Below, piece by piece: positions 24,931 to 33,814 of a DNA stretch of 64,000 bases. Each line of letters starts with the position of its first letter. The stretch's first letter is position 1. This DNA is from JAFARZ01 sp035651595. GTDB taxonomy: Bacteria > Actinomycetota > Actinomycetes > Streptosporangiales > Streptosporangiaceae. A program made the position numbers and the translations under genes. The stretch is from assembly GCA_035651595.1 (NCBI GenBank), contig DASRFJ010000241.1, positions 1 through 64,000 of the forward strand, in the 5' to 3' direction. The notes under the pieces are model-generated. The model had not been told where the DNA came from, did not search any database, and saw only the letters and a program-made list of their open reading frames with translations.

Positions 24931-26229
24931 CTTGCGAGCGACCGCTAATTCTGCTTCTTGATCGGGGAGGCAGGCGCGGCACGGGGTGCATCCCGCCGCG
25001 CGAGCGTCGGCGAGCGTCATCTTTTCCAGGTCGTCGTCGCCCATGAAGCGGATGAGGATGCACCGCGCGTTGTGGTACCGCGGGACGCCCGGCACGACCG
25101 TGACCTCGCGGGCCGGATCGAGCTCCGGGGGTGGCTCGCTGGCCTGGCCGTCGTCGTCAGAGGACGAATCGACGGCCTCGGGTACGGCGGCCGCCTCAGC
25201 CTCGGAGCGGAGCGTCGCGTCGTCGGCGACCGCGGAGGCCGCCGTCGCGGTGTCCGCGGTCGGGCCGGCCTCAGTGCGTGATTCGGTGTCCGCCGCGGGC
25301 TCGGCGTCCGTTGCAGGCTCGGTGTGCGCCGCGGGCTCGGTGTGTGCCGCGGGATCGGCGTCCGTTGCGGGCTCGGCGTCGGCCGAGGGCGGGGACTCGG
25401 TTTCCGCGGCAGGCTCAGCGTCCACGGCGGTGGTTGCGTCCGCGTCGGGCATCGCATCGGTGACGGGGTTCGCTTGCGTGGCGTCCGTGACAGGATCGGC
25501 GTCCGCGGAGGGTTCGGTTTCGGCAAGCTCGGTGCCGGCGAGGGCCGCGACGCTGACCGTGGGGGCGGTCTCGCCGCTGGCGGACTCAGCGGCTTCGTCT
25601 GTAGCTGCCTCGTCTGTAGCGGCCTCGGCCGCGGCGGGCGCGGCTGTGTCAGTGGCCGGCTCGCTCTGCGGCAGCGACGGAACCGCCGCAGTGACCTCCG
25701 GGGCGGGCGGCCACGTGGACCTGACCGGCTCCGCGGCGTGGATCGGCTCTGCGGGACGGATCGGGTCCGCGGGCTTGACCGTGGGCACGAACGGCGCGAA
25801 CGCCGCGGGTTTGGTCTCGAAGCGACCCGCCTCGGGCAGCCCGCCCCACGATTCCTTTGCCGCGGGCGTATCGGCCCAGCCGCTTCCGCTCCAACCCGAT
25901 CCGCTGCCCGCAGGAGCGGGCGCGGGAGCGGCAGTGGCTGGGCGAGCCGACCAGGCGGACGACGTCGCGGCGCCCCACGGGACAGCCGCCGGAGCAGCCG
26001 CCGCGACCGGCTCGACCGGCTCAACGGGCTCAGGGACTTCGCGCGGCTCAGCCGCCACCGGCTTGCCGAACAACTCCTCGCGCCTCAGGCCGGCCCCCAC
26101 ACCGAGCACGACCAGAGCGACGGCGCTGACCGCGATCGCGATATACACCAGCGCTAGCCGACTCGCTATCACGCCAGCGATCAGCAAGCCGGTCGCGACC
26201 GCCACAAGCAAGGCACTGAACCGGATCAC
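24895..26229 (-). CDS. Membrane protein with acidic repeat linker and Cys-rich C-terminal domain
   Basis: 444 residues; function unknown. Two hydrophobic helices occupy residues 1-50. A long linker (about 60-365) is rich in Pro, Ala, Glu, Asp and Thr, including tandem octapeptide-like AEPATDAD / AHTEPA units from ~24-bp DNA repeats. The C-terminal domain, VTVVPGVPRYHNARCILIRF...LADARAAGCTPCRACLPD, has Cys residues arranged like a small metal-binding or disulphide motif. The last 12 residues, KIADTYPPKPGG, come from palindrome copy 3. Its place downstream of divIVA is typical for this domain in actinomycetes, suggesting a polar-growth or envelope role. Confidence 0.75.
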   Translation of the reverse strand: MIRFSALLVAVATGLLIAGVIASRLALVYIAIAVSAVALVVLGVGAGLRREELFGKPVAAEPREVPEPVEPVEPVAAAAPAAVPWGAATSSAWSARPATAAPAPAPAGSGSGWSGSGWADTPAAKESWGGLPEAGRFETKPAAFAPFVPTVKPADPIRPAEPIHAAEPVRSTWPPAPEVTAAVPSLPQSEPATDTAAPAAAEAATDEAATDEAAESASGETAPTVSVAALAGTELAETEPSADADPVTDATQANPVTDAMPDADATTAVDAEPAAETESPPSADAEPATDADPAAHTEPAAHTEPATDAEPAADTESRTEAGPTADTATAASAVADDATLRSEAEAAAVPEAVDSSSDDDGQASEPPPELDPAREVTVVPGVPRYHNARCILIRFMGDDDLEKMTLADARAAGCTPCRACLPDQEAELAVARKIADTYPPKPGG

Positions 26230-26269
26230 GCACGATCTCCCAGCGGCGAGCCCCTACGCGCGGTGCTCC

Positions 26270-27118
26270 TTACCGGCGCTCGCGCGAGGGCGTTCCTTCG
26301 GTTGTCCGGAAGCCGCCAGCGTGTACCTCTGGCATCGAGTACTGACCGGTCCCCGGGCCGTTGCCGTTGCGGACGGCAGGCTGACCGAGTCCCGCAGGTA
26401 TCGCAGGCTGCGGGGAAGAGCCTACCGTGGGGAACGTGCCACTGTCAGTTACCCCGGCCTCAAGGTCGCGAAGCTGACCTTCGAGGTAGGCCTTCAGCCT
26501 GCTGCGGTACTCACGCTCGAAGGCACGAAGGTCGTCGACACGGCGCTCAAGCTCCTCGCGCTGCTGCACCAGCGAGCCCATCGCCTGACGGTGCCGCTCC
26601 TGCGCGTCGCGCTCCAGGCTCTCCGCGCGGGCACGCGCGTCGCCGGTGATCTGCTCGGCCTGACGACGTGCCTTGGTCAGCACTTCATCGGCCTCGCGGC
26701 GCGCGCGGCCGAGCGTTTCGTCGGCCTCCCGGCGCGCGTCGGCGATCGCCTGGTCGGCGGTCTGCTGCGCCAGCGAGAGCACACGAGCAGCGGTGTCCAT
26801 GTTGTCTTCGATGTGCGGCATCCCGCCCATCATGACGGGCTCTGGCTGCCGCCGCTCTGGCTGCGGCGGCGCCTGGGGCTCCATCATGTCCGCCTTCGGG
26901 TCGGACAGCGGCGAACTCAACGCCGGCACCGCCGCCTTGCCGCCACCGCGCAGGAGTTCAGCCAGCTTCGCCCGGAGTTCCTCGTTCTCCTGGATAAGCC
27001 GGTCAAGCTCGGCTTCGACCTCGTCGAGGAAGGCGTCAACCTCTTCCTCGTCGTAGCCGGGCCGGAGCCTGGTGGTACTGAACTGCTTATTCCGCACATC
27101 CGCGGGCGTCAGCGGCAT
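26270..27118 (-). CDS. divIVA: DivIVA/Wag31 polar-growth scaffold
   Basis: 282 residues from ATG 27118, preceded by GAGGAGA. The N-terminal membrane-binding domain reads MPLTPADVRNKQFSTTRL, then YDEEEVDAFLDEVEAELDRL begins the coiled coil. A Pro/Gln-rich linker (about 80-120) separates it from a second long coiled coil. In actinobacteria it marks cell poles and organises tip growth. It sits at the 3' end of the division cluster after yggT. Confidence 0.95.
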   Translation of the reverse strand: MPLTPADVRNKQFSTTRLRPGYDEEEVDAFLDEVEAELDRLIQENEELRAKLAELLRGGGKAAVPALSSPLSDPKADMMEPQAPPQPERRQPEPVMMGGMPHIEDNMDTAARVLSLAQQTADQAIADARREADETLGRARREADEVLTKARRQAEQITGDARARAESLERDAQERHRQAMGSLVQQREELERRVDDLRAFEREYRSRLKAYLEGQLRDLEAGVTDSGTFPTVGSSPQPAIPAGLGQPAVRNGNGPGTGQYSMPEVHAGGFRTTEGTPSRERR

Positions 27119-27167
27119 CTCGTCTCCTCGGCGCGCATGGACCGTGTTCCTCACGACGGTACCTGAA

Positions 27168-27455
27168 TCAAAGCTGCGGCACGACCACTTCGAGCATGAT
27201 CAAGACCACGATGAAGAGAACCATGAAGCTCAGATCCATGGCTACCATACCGAGCCGCAGTGGCGGGATAAAACGGCGCAGGAACTTCAGCGGCGGATCA
27301 GTAATTGTGAAGACACTTTCAGCCACAACCAGGAGGATCCCGGAGGGACGCCAGTCACGGGAAAACGCCTGTATCCAGCTGAAAATCATCCTGACGACCA
27401 GCGCGAACAGGTATAGCGCTAGCACCCAGGTGAGGACATCCTTCACGTATGACAC
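27168..27455 (-). CDS. YggT-family small membrane protein
   Basis: 95 residues from GTG 27455. Two hydrophobic segments (LTWVLALYLFALVVRMIFSW and the C-terminal FMVLFIVVLIMLEVVV) flank the conserved TDPPLKFLRRFIPPLRLG. Located between sepF and divIVA, as the sepG/ylmG gene is in streptomycetes, where it helps place FtsZ rings. Confidence 0.9.
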   Translation of the reverse strand: MSYVKDVLTWVLALYLFALVVRMIFSWIQAFSRDWRPSGILLVVAESVFTITDPPLKFLRRFIPPLRLGMVAMDLSFMVLFIVVLIMLEVVVPQL

Positions 27456-27535
27456 GAGTCGGCCCTGCCCTCGGAACCGGCCCCAGCCTGTCCAGCATGG
27501 TTACTGCTCAGCGTCACGTCATCACTGCTTGTCCG

Positions 27536-28039
27536 TTAGCTCTGATTAAAGAAGCCGCGCTCGGCAATGCGAGCTTTGTCCTCCGCGGTGACCTCGACAT
27601 TAGCCGGCGTCAGCAAGAAGACCTTGTTGGTCACACGCTCGATCCCTCCGCGAAGCCCGAAGATCAAACCCGCCGCGAAGTCGACTAGACGCTTAGCGTC
27701 ACTATCGACCATCTCGGTCAGATTCATGATCACCGGCGTGCCCTCACGGAAGTGCTCACCTATGGTACGCGCTTCATTGTAAGTGCGGGGATGCAGTGTC
27801 GTAATACGGGCGAGATCGGTCGTCTGCGGCGGCACGTGCTCTGGGCGCCACTCCGTGGCCTGGTAACCACCGTAATCGTCTCTGGAGACACGCGTCTCTA
27901 CCTCCTCGGGCACGTCTGCTCGAGGCTGCTGCTCGTCGTAGTCTTCGTACTCCTCGTAGGAGTCGTACTTGTCGGCGTAGCGGTGGTCGTCCTCCACGAG
28001 GCCGAGGTAGACCGCCATCTTGCGCATCGCGCTGGCCAT
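27536..28039 (-). CDS. sepF: Cell-division protein SepF
   Basis: 167 residues from ATG 28039 with GGAGG upstream. An N-terminal amphipathic membrane anchor (AMRKMAVYLGLVED) and acidic linker precede the conserved domain beginning ITTLHPRTYNEARTIGEHFR. SepF links FtsZ filaments to the membrane; actinobacteria lacking FtsA and ZipA depend on it. Placed just downstream of the yggS-type gene, as in related genomes. Confidence 0.95.
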   Translation of the reverse strand: MASAMRKMAVYLGLVEDDHRYADKYDSYEEYEDYDEQQPRADVPEEVETRVSRDDYGGYQATEWRPEHVPPQTTDLARITTLHPRTYNEARTIGEHFREGTPVIMNLTEMVDSDAKRLVDFAAGLIFGLRGGIERVTNKVFLLTPANVEVTAEDKARIAERGFFNQS

Positions 28040-28099
28040 CCGTCAGTCCTCCGTGCCTACCCGTCGTCCCCAGCCTTTTCGGCCCTCACGCGTGGGACA

Positions 28100-28807
28100 T
28101 TACCTGACGACAGGCCCGCGAACGCCGAGCAACGCCGTACCGATTCGCAGGTGTGTCGCGCCGGCCGCGACGGCGGCCTCGAGATCGCCGCTCATGCCGG
28201 CCGAGATCATCGTCGCGGCCGGACGCACGGCGCGCACCGCGGCCGCGCTGGAAGCCAGCCCCGCGAACGCCGCCACCGGATCCGCGTCCAGTGGCGCGAT
28301 CGCCATCACACCGGCAAGGACCAGGCCTTTTTCTCCCGCCACCGCGTCAGCCAAGGCGGGCACGTCGGCGGCGGCCGCCCCGCCGCGGGCCGGGTCGTCG
28401 GCCAAGCTGACCTCGATCAGGCAGCCGACCGTACGCTCCGCCCGGCGCACCGCGGTACCCAGCGCGCGTACCAGCCGGACCCGGTCGACCGAATGCACGA
28501 AACTCGCGTACCGCGCCACGCTGGCGGCCTTGTTCGTCTGGAGCTGGCCAACGAAGTGCCACGTCAGGTCCAGATCCGCGCAGGCCACTGCCTTCGGGGC
28601 CGCCTCGGCGTCGCGGTTCTCCCCCACGTCGGACACGCCCAGCTCGGCCAGCAGTCGCACGTCGCTGGCGGGCCATGTCTTGGTGACGGCGATCAGCGTT
28701 ACGTCCGACGCGGCCCGGCCGGCGGCGGCGCACGCGGCGTCGATGCGCTCGCGCACCTCCGCCAGGTTGCTGGCCAACTCAGCGCGGCGGTCCGCCGGGT
28801 CCCTCAC
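28100..28807 (-). CDS. yggS: YggS/PLPBP pyridoxal-phosphate homeostasis protein
   Basis: 235 residues from GTG 28807, overlapping the ftsZ stop (GTGA). The PLP-lysine region VTLIAVTKTWPASDVRLLAELG, then VGENRDAEA, WHFVGQLQTNK and SAGMSGDLEAAVAAGATHLRIG fit the family. It carries PLP and buffers vitamin B6 and amino-acid pools. Streptomycete clusters have ylmD between ftsZ and this gene; it is absent here. Confidence 0.93.
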   Translation of the reverse strand: MRDPADRRAELASNLAEVRERIDAACAAAGRAASDVTLIAVTKTWPASDVRLLAELGVSDVGENRDAEAAPKAVACADLDLTWHFVGQLQTNKAASVARYASFVHSVDRVRLVRALGTAVRRAERTVGCLIEVSLADDPARGGAAAADVPALADAVAGEKGLVLAGVMAIAPLDADPVAAFAGLASSAAAVRAVRPAATMISAGMSGDLEAAVAAGATHLRIGTALLGVRGPVVR

Positions 28808-30339
28808 TTGAGGAAGTCGGGGATATCCAGATCGTCGTCTTCCTCGAAGACGACGGGGCGCCGCCGGCTGGTAGCGACCTCGAAGGTCTTGCCAGCGGTC
28901 TCGACGGCGGATCGCTTGACCGGACCGGCCGCACTGGCGGTAACCGCCTGCTCGGCTCCGGATCGACCCGCCTCAGCAGAGGCGTCCGGCGCGGGCTCGT
29001 CGGCGACCGGCTCGGGCACCGGCGCGCCGAGCACCACGGGATACGCGCCGGCCGGACCGTACGCGTCGTCGTCCTCCGTCGCGACCTCGTCGGCGACCGG
29101 TGCCGCCGGCTGGGCCACGGCGGGTTCCGGCTGGACGGCCGGCCCACTCGACGCGGCAGGCTTGACAGCGGCCGGCGCCGGCTCCGCGACCATGCCAGCG
29201 CTCATGCCATGCTGGCCAGTGCCGTTGGCACCCGGAGCAGGAGACCCGCCAGCGGGCGGCCCGAACGACCCGGGCCGCGCCATCGGCTGGGCGACCGGCG
29301 CGACCGGTGCGACCGGCGGAGCGGGCGTGACCGGCGGAGCCAGCGGCGCGCGGGCGGCGGGCGCCGATGCGGTCGCGCCGCCGATGTTGTTCCGCGCCTC
29401 GTCGAAACCGGCCGCGATCACCGTCACCCGCACCTCGTCGCCGAGAGCGTCGTCGATGACCGCGCCGAAGATGATGTTCGCGTCCACGGCGGCCGAATTA
29501 GACACGAGCTGAGCCGCTTCGTTGATCTCGAACAGGCCCAGGTCGGATCCGCCCTGGATGGACAGCAGCACGCCGTGCGCGCCGTCGATGGACGCCTCCA
29601 GCAGCGGCGACGAGATCGCCATCTCGGCGGCGGCCACCGCACGGTCGTCCCCGCGCGAGGACCCGATGCCCATCAGCGCCGAACCCGCTCCGGACATCAC
29701 CGACTTCACGTCGGCGAAGTCGAGGTTGATCAGGCCAGGGGTGGTGATCAGGTCGGTGATTCCCTGGACACCAGACAGGAGCACCTGGTCAGCGGCCTTA
29801 AAGGCATCCAGCACAGAAACGTGCCGGTCCGAGATGGACAGCAGCCGGTCGTTCGGGATCACGATCAGCGTGTCGACCTCGCTGCGCAGCCGCTCGATCC
29901 CTACTTCTGCCTGTATCGCCCGGCGCTTGCCCTCGAAGCCGAACGGCCTGGTCACGACCCCGATAGTCAGCGCACCGAGCGACCTGGCCACGTTCGCCAC
30001 CACGGGCGCGCCGCCGGTTCCGGTACCGCCGCCTTCACCGGCGGTGACGAAGACCATATCGGCGCCCTTGAGGACTTCCTCTATCTCCTCGCGGTGATCC
30101 TCGGCCGCCTTGGCGCCCACGTCCGGGTTCGCGCCGGCGCCCAGCCCTCTGGTCAGTTCCCTGCCGACGTCGAGCTTGACGTCGGCGTCGCTCATGAGCA
30201 GCGCTTGGGCGTCGGTGTTGATGGCGATGAACTCGACGCCCTTGAGGCCCTCTTCGATCATCCGGTTGACGGCGTTGACGCCGCCCCCACCGATTCCGAC
30301 GACCTTGATGACCGCCAGATAGTTCTGCGGTGCTGCCAC
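28804..30339 (-). CDS. ftsZ: Cell-division GTPase FtsZ with extended linker
   Basis: 511 residues from GTG 30339, with AAAGGG upstream and the usual start AAPQNYLAVIKVVGIGGGGVN. The tubulin signature GEGGGTGTGGAPVVA and the T7 loop region NLDFADVKSVM are intact. The globular part ends near residue 320. A Pro/Ala/Val-rich linker of about 170 residues follows, much longer than usual, and then the C-terminal peptide RRRPVVFEEDDDLDIPDFLK that binds SepF. It polymerises into the division ring. The 171 bases upstream (30340-30510) separate it from ftsQ and likely hold its own promoter. Confidence 0.96.
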   Translation of the reverse strand: MAAPQNYLAVIKVVGIGGGGVNAVNRMIEEGLKGVEFIAINTDAQALLMSDADVKLDVGRELTRGLGAGANPDVGAKAAEDHREEIEEVLKGADMVFVTAGEGGGTGTGGAPVVANVARSLGALTIGVVTRPFGFEGKRRAIQAEVGIERLRSEVDTLIVIPNDRLLSISDRHVSVLDAFKAADQVLLSGVQGITDLITTPGLINLDFADVKSVMSGAGSALMGIGSSRGDDRAVAAAEMAISSPLLEASIDGAHGVLLSIQGGSDLGLFEINEAAQLVSNSAAVDANIIFGAVIDDALGDEVRVTVIAAGFDEARNNIGGATASAPAARAPLAPPVTPAPPVAPVAPVAQPMARPGSFGPPAGGSPAPGANGTGQHGMSAGMVAEPAPAAVKPAASSGPAVQPEPAVAQPAAPVADEVATEDDDAYGPAGAYPVVLGAPVPEPVADEPAPDASAEAGRSGAEQAVTASAAGPVKRSAVETAGKTFEVATSRRRPVVFEEDDDLDIPDFLK

Positions 30340-30460
30340 GAGTGGGGCCCTTTCCGCTCGTCCTAAGTTCGCCGTCAAGGCATCGTCCGTCACCGTCAGG
30401 CTTCACCTTCAGGTTAAGATTTAGAGTTTTTGCCGTCCGCGCGATTCATAGGGACAGTAG

Positions 30461-30474
30461 GGTGGCCAGCCACC
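30461..30474. promoter_or_regulatory. Palindrome in the ftsQ-ftsZ gap
   Basis: GGTGGCCAGCCACC, a perfect 6-base inverted repeat with a 2-base centre, lies 36 bases beyond the ftsQ stop codon and about 120 bases before the ftsZ start. It is a candidate operator or attenuator for ftsZ. No clean promoter hexamers were identified. Confidence 0.25.
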
Positions 30475-30510
30475 AGGGTCAACTAACTAGCCCCAGCGTG
30501 TCGCGGATTC

Positions 30511-31248
30511 TCACGTCTTGGTCACCGCCACGCCAGGCCCGCTGACGTCGTAGAACCGCGCGTGGGTCCGCATGAGAATAGCGAGCACCTGCGCCTTGAC
30601 GGTGGCTCCGCTCGCGTCTCCCCACACGACCGTCACGCCGGAATTGAGCACGACGGACACCTGCGCGTCGGTCACCGACACGGACGTCACCGACGACCGG
30701 ACGGACGAGGGCAGCACGCGCAGCACCGCTGCGGCCTGGCTGACCGACGGATCGCCGCGCAGTCCCGCGATCGGCGTGGCGGACTCGAACCTCGGCAGCC
30801 GCCACGGCCGGGACGCGACCCACCGCACCACCACGCCGGACGGGTCGACGAGGTCGAAGCCGCCGCCCGGCGCGGCCACGGCCACCGCGGCCGTCCGCTC
30901 GGTGACCTCGATCACCACGCGATCCGGCCAGGACTTCACCACCTGCACGCTCTGCACCTGCCGGATGCCGTCCACTCGCGCCTGAATCTGGGCGGCGTTC
31001 ACACGCACCATCGGCGTTCCCGGCTGCACGCCGGCCACCGACAGCACCGCGGCCTGCGGCACCAGGTGGGTGCCGGTCACCACCACGGACCGCACCACGA
31101 GCAGCTTCGAGCCAAGCAGCGCCCACGCCACGCCGGCCACGATGCCCGCCATCGCGAGCCCGAAGAACGCCGCTCGGTACTTCCTGGCGTTTCCGCGCCG
31201 CCGGGGTGCTGGCGGGCGCACCGCCGGCTCAGTCACGGGTTCGCTCAC
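30511..31248 (-). CDS. ftsQ: Cell-division protein FtsQ
   Basis: 245 residues from GTG 31248, overlapping the murC stop. A short cytoplasmic tail and one membrane helix (AAFFGLAMAGIVAGVAWALL) lead to the POTRA domain (SVVVTGTHLVPQAAVLSVAG ... VQVVKSWPDRVVIEVTER) and the beta domain. It links the outer and inner parts of the divisome outside the membrane. Confidence 0.93.
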   Translation of the reverse strand: MSEPVTEPAVRPPAPRRRGNARKYRAAFFGLAMAGIVAGVAWALLGSKLLVVRSVVVTGTHLVPQAAVLSVAGVQPGTPMVRVNAAQIQARVDGIRQVQSVQVVKSWPDRVVIEVTERTAAVAVAAPGGGFDLVDPSGVVVRWVASRPWRLPRFESATPIAGLRGDPSVSQAAAVLRVLPSSVRSSVTSVSVTDAQVSVVLNSGVTVVWGDASGATVKAQVLAILMRTHARFYDVSGPGVAVTKT

Positions 31249-32732
31249 GGCATCAGCTCCTCCACGAGGCGGGGGCCGAGTTTGGTCACATCCCCGGCAC
31301 CCATGGTGAGGACCACGTCACCCGGGCGGGCCAGGCTCGCCACCACGGCCGGCACCAGGTCCATGTCCGGCACGAAACGTCCCTTGCCGTCCGGAACCGC
31401 GGCGACGACTAGCGCACCCGTCACTCCTGGCTCAGGGTCCTCCCTGGCCGCATAGATGTCCAGCACCACGGCCTCGTCGGCGAGGCCAAGCGCCTCGCCG
31501 AATGCCGCCGCGAACAGGCGGGTGCGGCTGAACAGGTGCGGCTGGAACACGGCGATGACCCGACCCCCCTCGGCCAAGTCGCGCGCCGCGCGCAGGTCGG
31601 CCGCCAGCTCGGTGGGGTGGTGCGCGTAGCTGTCCAGCACCAGAATTCCGCGCGCCTCGCCCTTCGGCTCCATCCGCCGGCGTGCGCCGCGGTAGCCGGC
31701 CAGCGCCGCGGTGACCCGCGGCGGCGCGAACCCGAGCTCGACGGCCATCGCGAAGGCCGCCGTCGCGTTCAGCGCGTTGTGCCGGCCCGGCACACCCAAA
31801 GTCAACTGACTGAATATTTCTCCGAACGGGCTGTGGCTCGACGCGACGCTGAAGCTGATCGCCATCCCCGCCGGCCGGACGTCGGAAAGCTGGTAATCCG
31901 CGTGCGCGGACTCGCCATAGCGGCGGACCAGGGCGGGATCGAGCTGGGCCGCCACCGTCTCCGCGCCTGGGTCGTCCGCGCAGCTGACCACCAGCCCGCT
32001 GACCTTGCGGCCGAACGCGGTGAACGCGGCCTGGATATCGGCGAGGTCGGCGTAGTTGTCCAGGTGGTCCGCCTCCACGTTGGTGATGACCGCGGCGTCC
32101 GGTGCGAGCAGCAGGAAGGACCGGTCGCTCTCGTCGGCCTCGGCGACGAAGTCCAGGCCCGCCCCGTCCTCGGCACCGAGCCCCGTCTCGCGCAGCACTC
32201 CCCCGATGGCGTAACCGGGCTCCGCCCCGCAGTCGCGCAGGATCGTGGTGAGCATGGAGGTGGTGGTGGTCTTGCCATGCGTGCCGGCCACCGCGATGAC
32301 CCGGCGGCCCGCCATCACCGAAGCCAGCGCGGCGGCCCGGTGCAGCACACGCATGCCGCGCCTGGCCGCCTCGACCAGCTCCGGGTTGTCCTGCCGGATC
32401 GCGGTGGACACGACGAGCGTGTCGCCCGCGCGGAGGTCGCCGAGGTTGGCGGCGTGGTGACCGATGCTGACCCGGGCGCCGAGGGCCGCCAGCTCGTCCA
32501 GCACCGGGGAGGGTGTGCTGTCGCTGCCGGACACCGCGATGCCGCGGGCCAGCATGATCCTGGCGATGCCGGACATGCCGGCCCCGCCAATCCCTATAAA
32601 ATGCGCTCTGTTTATTGGCTCGCTCAGCTGCCGGCGCTTCGCGGTGATGCCTTCCCTCGTCGGGCGCTCCTTCGTCGCGCCCTCCTCGGTCCAGGCATCA
32701 CCGCGCCCGCTGCTTCGCTCGCCGACGTTCAC
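31245..32732 (-). CDS. murC: UDP-N-acetylmuramate-L-alanine ligase
   Basis: 495 residues from GTG 32732, overlapping the murG stop (GTGA); a start nearer to INRAHFIGIGG is also possible. The Rossmann motif FIGIGGAGMSGIA, ATP loop AVAGTHGKTTTTSML and the late DSYAHHPTELAADLRAAR are typical. It adds L-alanine to UDP-MurNAc in the cytoplasm, the first amino-acid step of peptidoglycan precursor synthesis. Confidence 0.96.
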   Translation of the reverse strand: MNVGERSSGRGDAWTEEGATKERPTREGITAKRRQLSEPINRAHFIGIGGAGMSGIARIMLARGIAVSGSDSTPSPVLDELAALGARVSIGHHAANLGDLRAGDTLVVSTAIRQDNPELVEAARRGMRVLHRAAALASVMAGRRVIAVAGTHGKTTTTSMLTTILRDCGAEPGYAIGGVLRETGLGAEDGAGLDFVAEADESDRSFLLLAPDAAVITNVEADHLDNYADLADIQAAFTAFGRKVSGLVVSCADDPGAETVAAQLDPALVRRYGESAHADYQLSDVRPAGMAISFSVASSHSPFGEIFSQLTLGVPGRHNALNATAAFAMAVELGFAPPRVTAALAGYRGARRRMEPKGEARGILVLDSYAHHPTELAADLRAARDLAEGGRVIAVFQPHLFSRTRLFAAAFGEALGLADEAVVLDIYAAREDPEPGVTGALVVAAVPDGKGRFVPDMDLVPAVVASLARPGDVVLTMGAGDVTKLGPRLVEELMP

Positions 32733-33814
32733 CGGTGCTCGCTGAGGATGTCGATGACCGCCTGCGCCAGCAGGCGATCCGCGTCGCGGCGGCCGAGCGA
32801 GGCTGCCGCGGCGGACATGCCGGCCACCTGGCCGATGTCGACGAGCACCGGGAGCAGCTTGTCCCTGATCCAGTCCGCGGTCAGCTCCTCGTCCGGCACC
32901 AGCATCCCGCCGCCGTGCTGGACGATCGGAAGCGCGTTGAGCCGCTGCTCCCCGTTGCCGATCGGCAGCGGCACGAACACCGCGGGCAGGCCCACGGCGG
33001 TGAGCTCGGCACAGGTCATCGCGCCGGCCCGGCACAGGGCGAAGTCGGCCGCGGCATAGGCGAGGTCCATCCGGTCGATGTACGTCGTGGCGATGTACGG
33101 CACGCCGGCCGTCGTGGCGGGCGCGTCCACGCCGTTGCGCGGCCCGATGATGTGCAGCACCTGGATGCCTGCCTCGCGCAGCCAGCCCGCGGCGCCGAAC
33201 ACGGCATGGTTCAGCGACCTGGCGCCCTGCGAGCCGCCGGTCACCAGCAGCACCGGCAGGTCGGGCCGCAGGCCGAAGTGCGCCCTGGCCTTGTCGCCGA
33301 GCCCGAGCCGGTCCAGTTCGGCGATCTCCCGCCGGATCGGGATGCCGATGTACTTGCCGTGCCGGATCTGGGTATCCGGGTGGCCGGTGAACACGTGCGT
33401 GGTGAACCTGGCGCCCAGCCGGTTGGCGACACCCGCCTTCGGGTTGGCCTCGTGCACGATGATCGGCACCTTGCGGCGCCGCGCCGCCAGGTAGGCCGGG
33501 GTGGCCACGTACCCGCCGAAGCCGACGAGCACGTCGGCCCTGGTCTTGTCCAGCGCGGCGGCGGCGGCGTTCACCGCGCCGGCCAGCCGGCCAGGCACGG
33601 TGAGCAGCTTCGGCGTGATCGACCGGGGCAGGGGAACCGCCGGGATCAGCTCCAGCGGGTAGCCGCGCAGCGGGATCAGCCGGGTCTCCAATCCACGTTC
33701 GGTGCCCAGGCAGCTGATCTTCGTGCTCGGCGCGGCGCGCATGAGCGCGTCGGCCAGCGCGAGAGCTGGTTCGATGTGACCGGCGGAGCCGCCGCCGGCG
33801 AGCAGTACCCTCAT
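32729..33814 (-). CDS. murG: Lipid II synthase (UDP-GlcNAc transferase) MurG
   Basis: 361 residues from ATG 33814, overlapping the ftsW stop (ATGA). N-terminal G-loop LLAGGGSAGHIEPALALADAL, membrane-contact FGGYVATPAYLAA, second G-loop VTGGSQGARSLN, and the sugar-nucleotide region CRAGAMTCAELTAVGLPAVF. It transfers GlcNAc to lipid I on the inner membrane face. Confidence 0.96.
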   Translation of the reverse strand: MRVLLAGGGSAGHIEPALALADALMRAAPSTKISCLGTERGLETRLIPLRGYPLELIPAVPLPRSITPKLLTVPGRLAGAVNAAAAALDKTRADVLVGFGGYVATPAYLAARRRKVPIIVHEANPKAGVANRLGARFTTHVFTGHPDTQIRHGKYIGIPIRREIAELDRLGLGDKARAHFGLRPDLPVLLVTGGSQGARSLNHAVFGAAGWLREAGIQVLHIIGPRNGVDAPATTAGVPYIATTYIDRMDLAYAAADFALCRAGAMTCAELTAVGLPAVFVPLPIGNGEQRLNALPIVQHGGGMLVPDEELTADWIRDKLLPVLVDIGQVAGMSAAAASLGRRDADRLLAQAVIDILSEHR

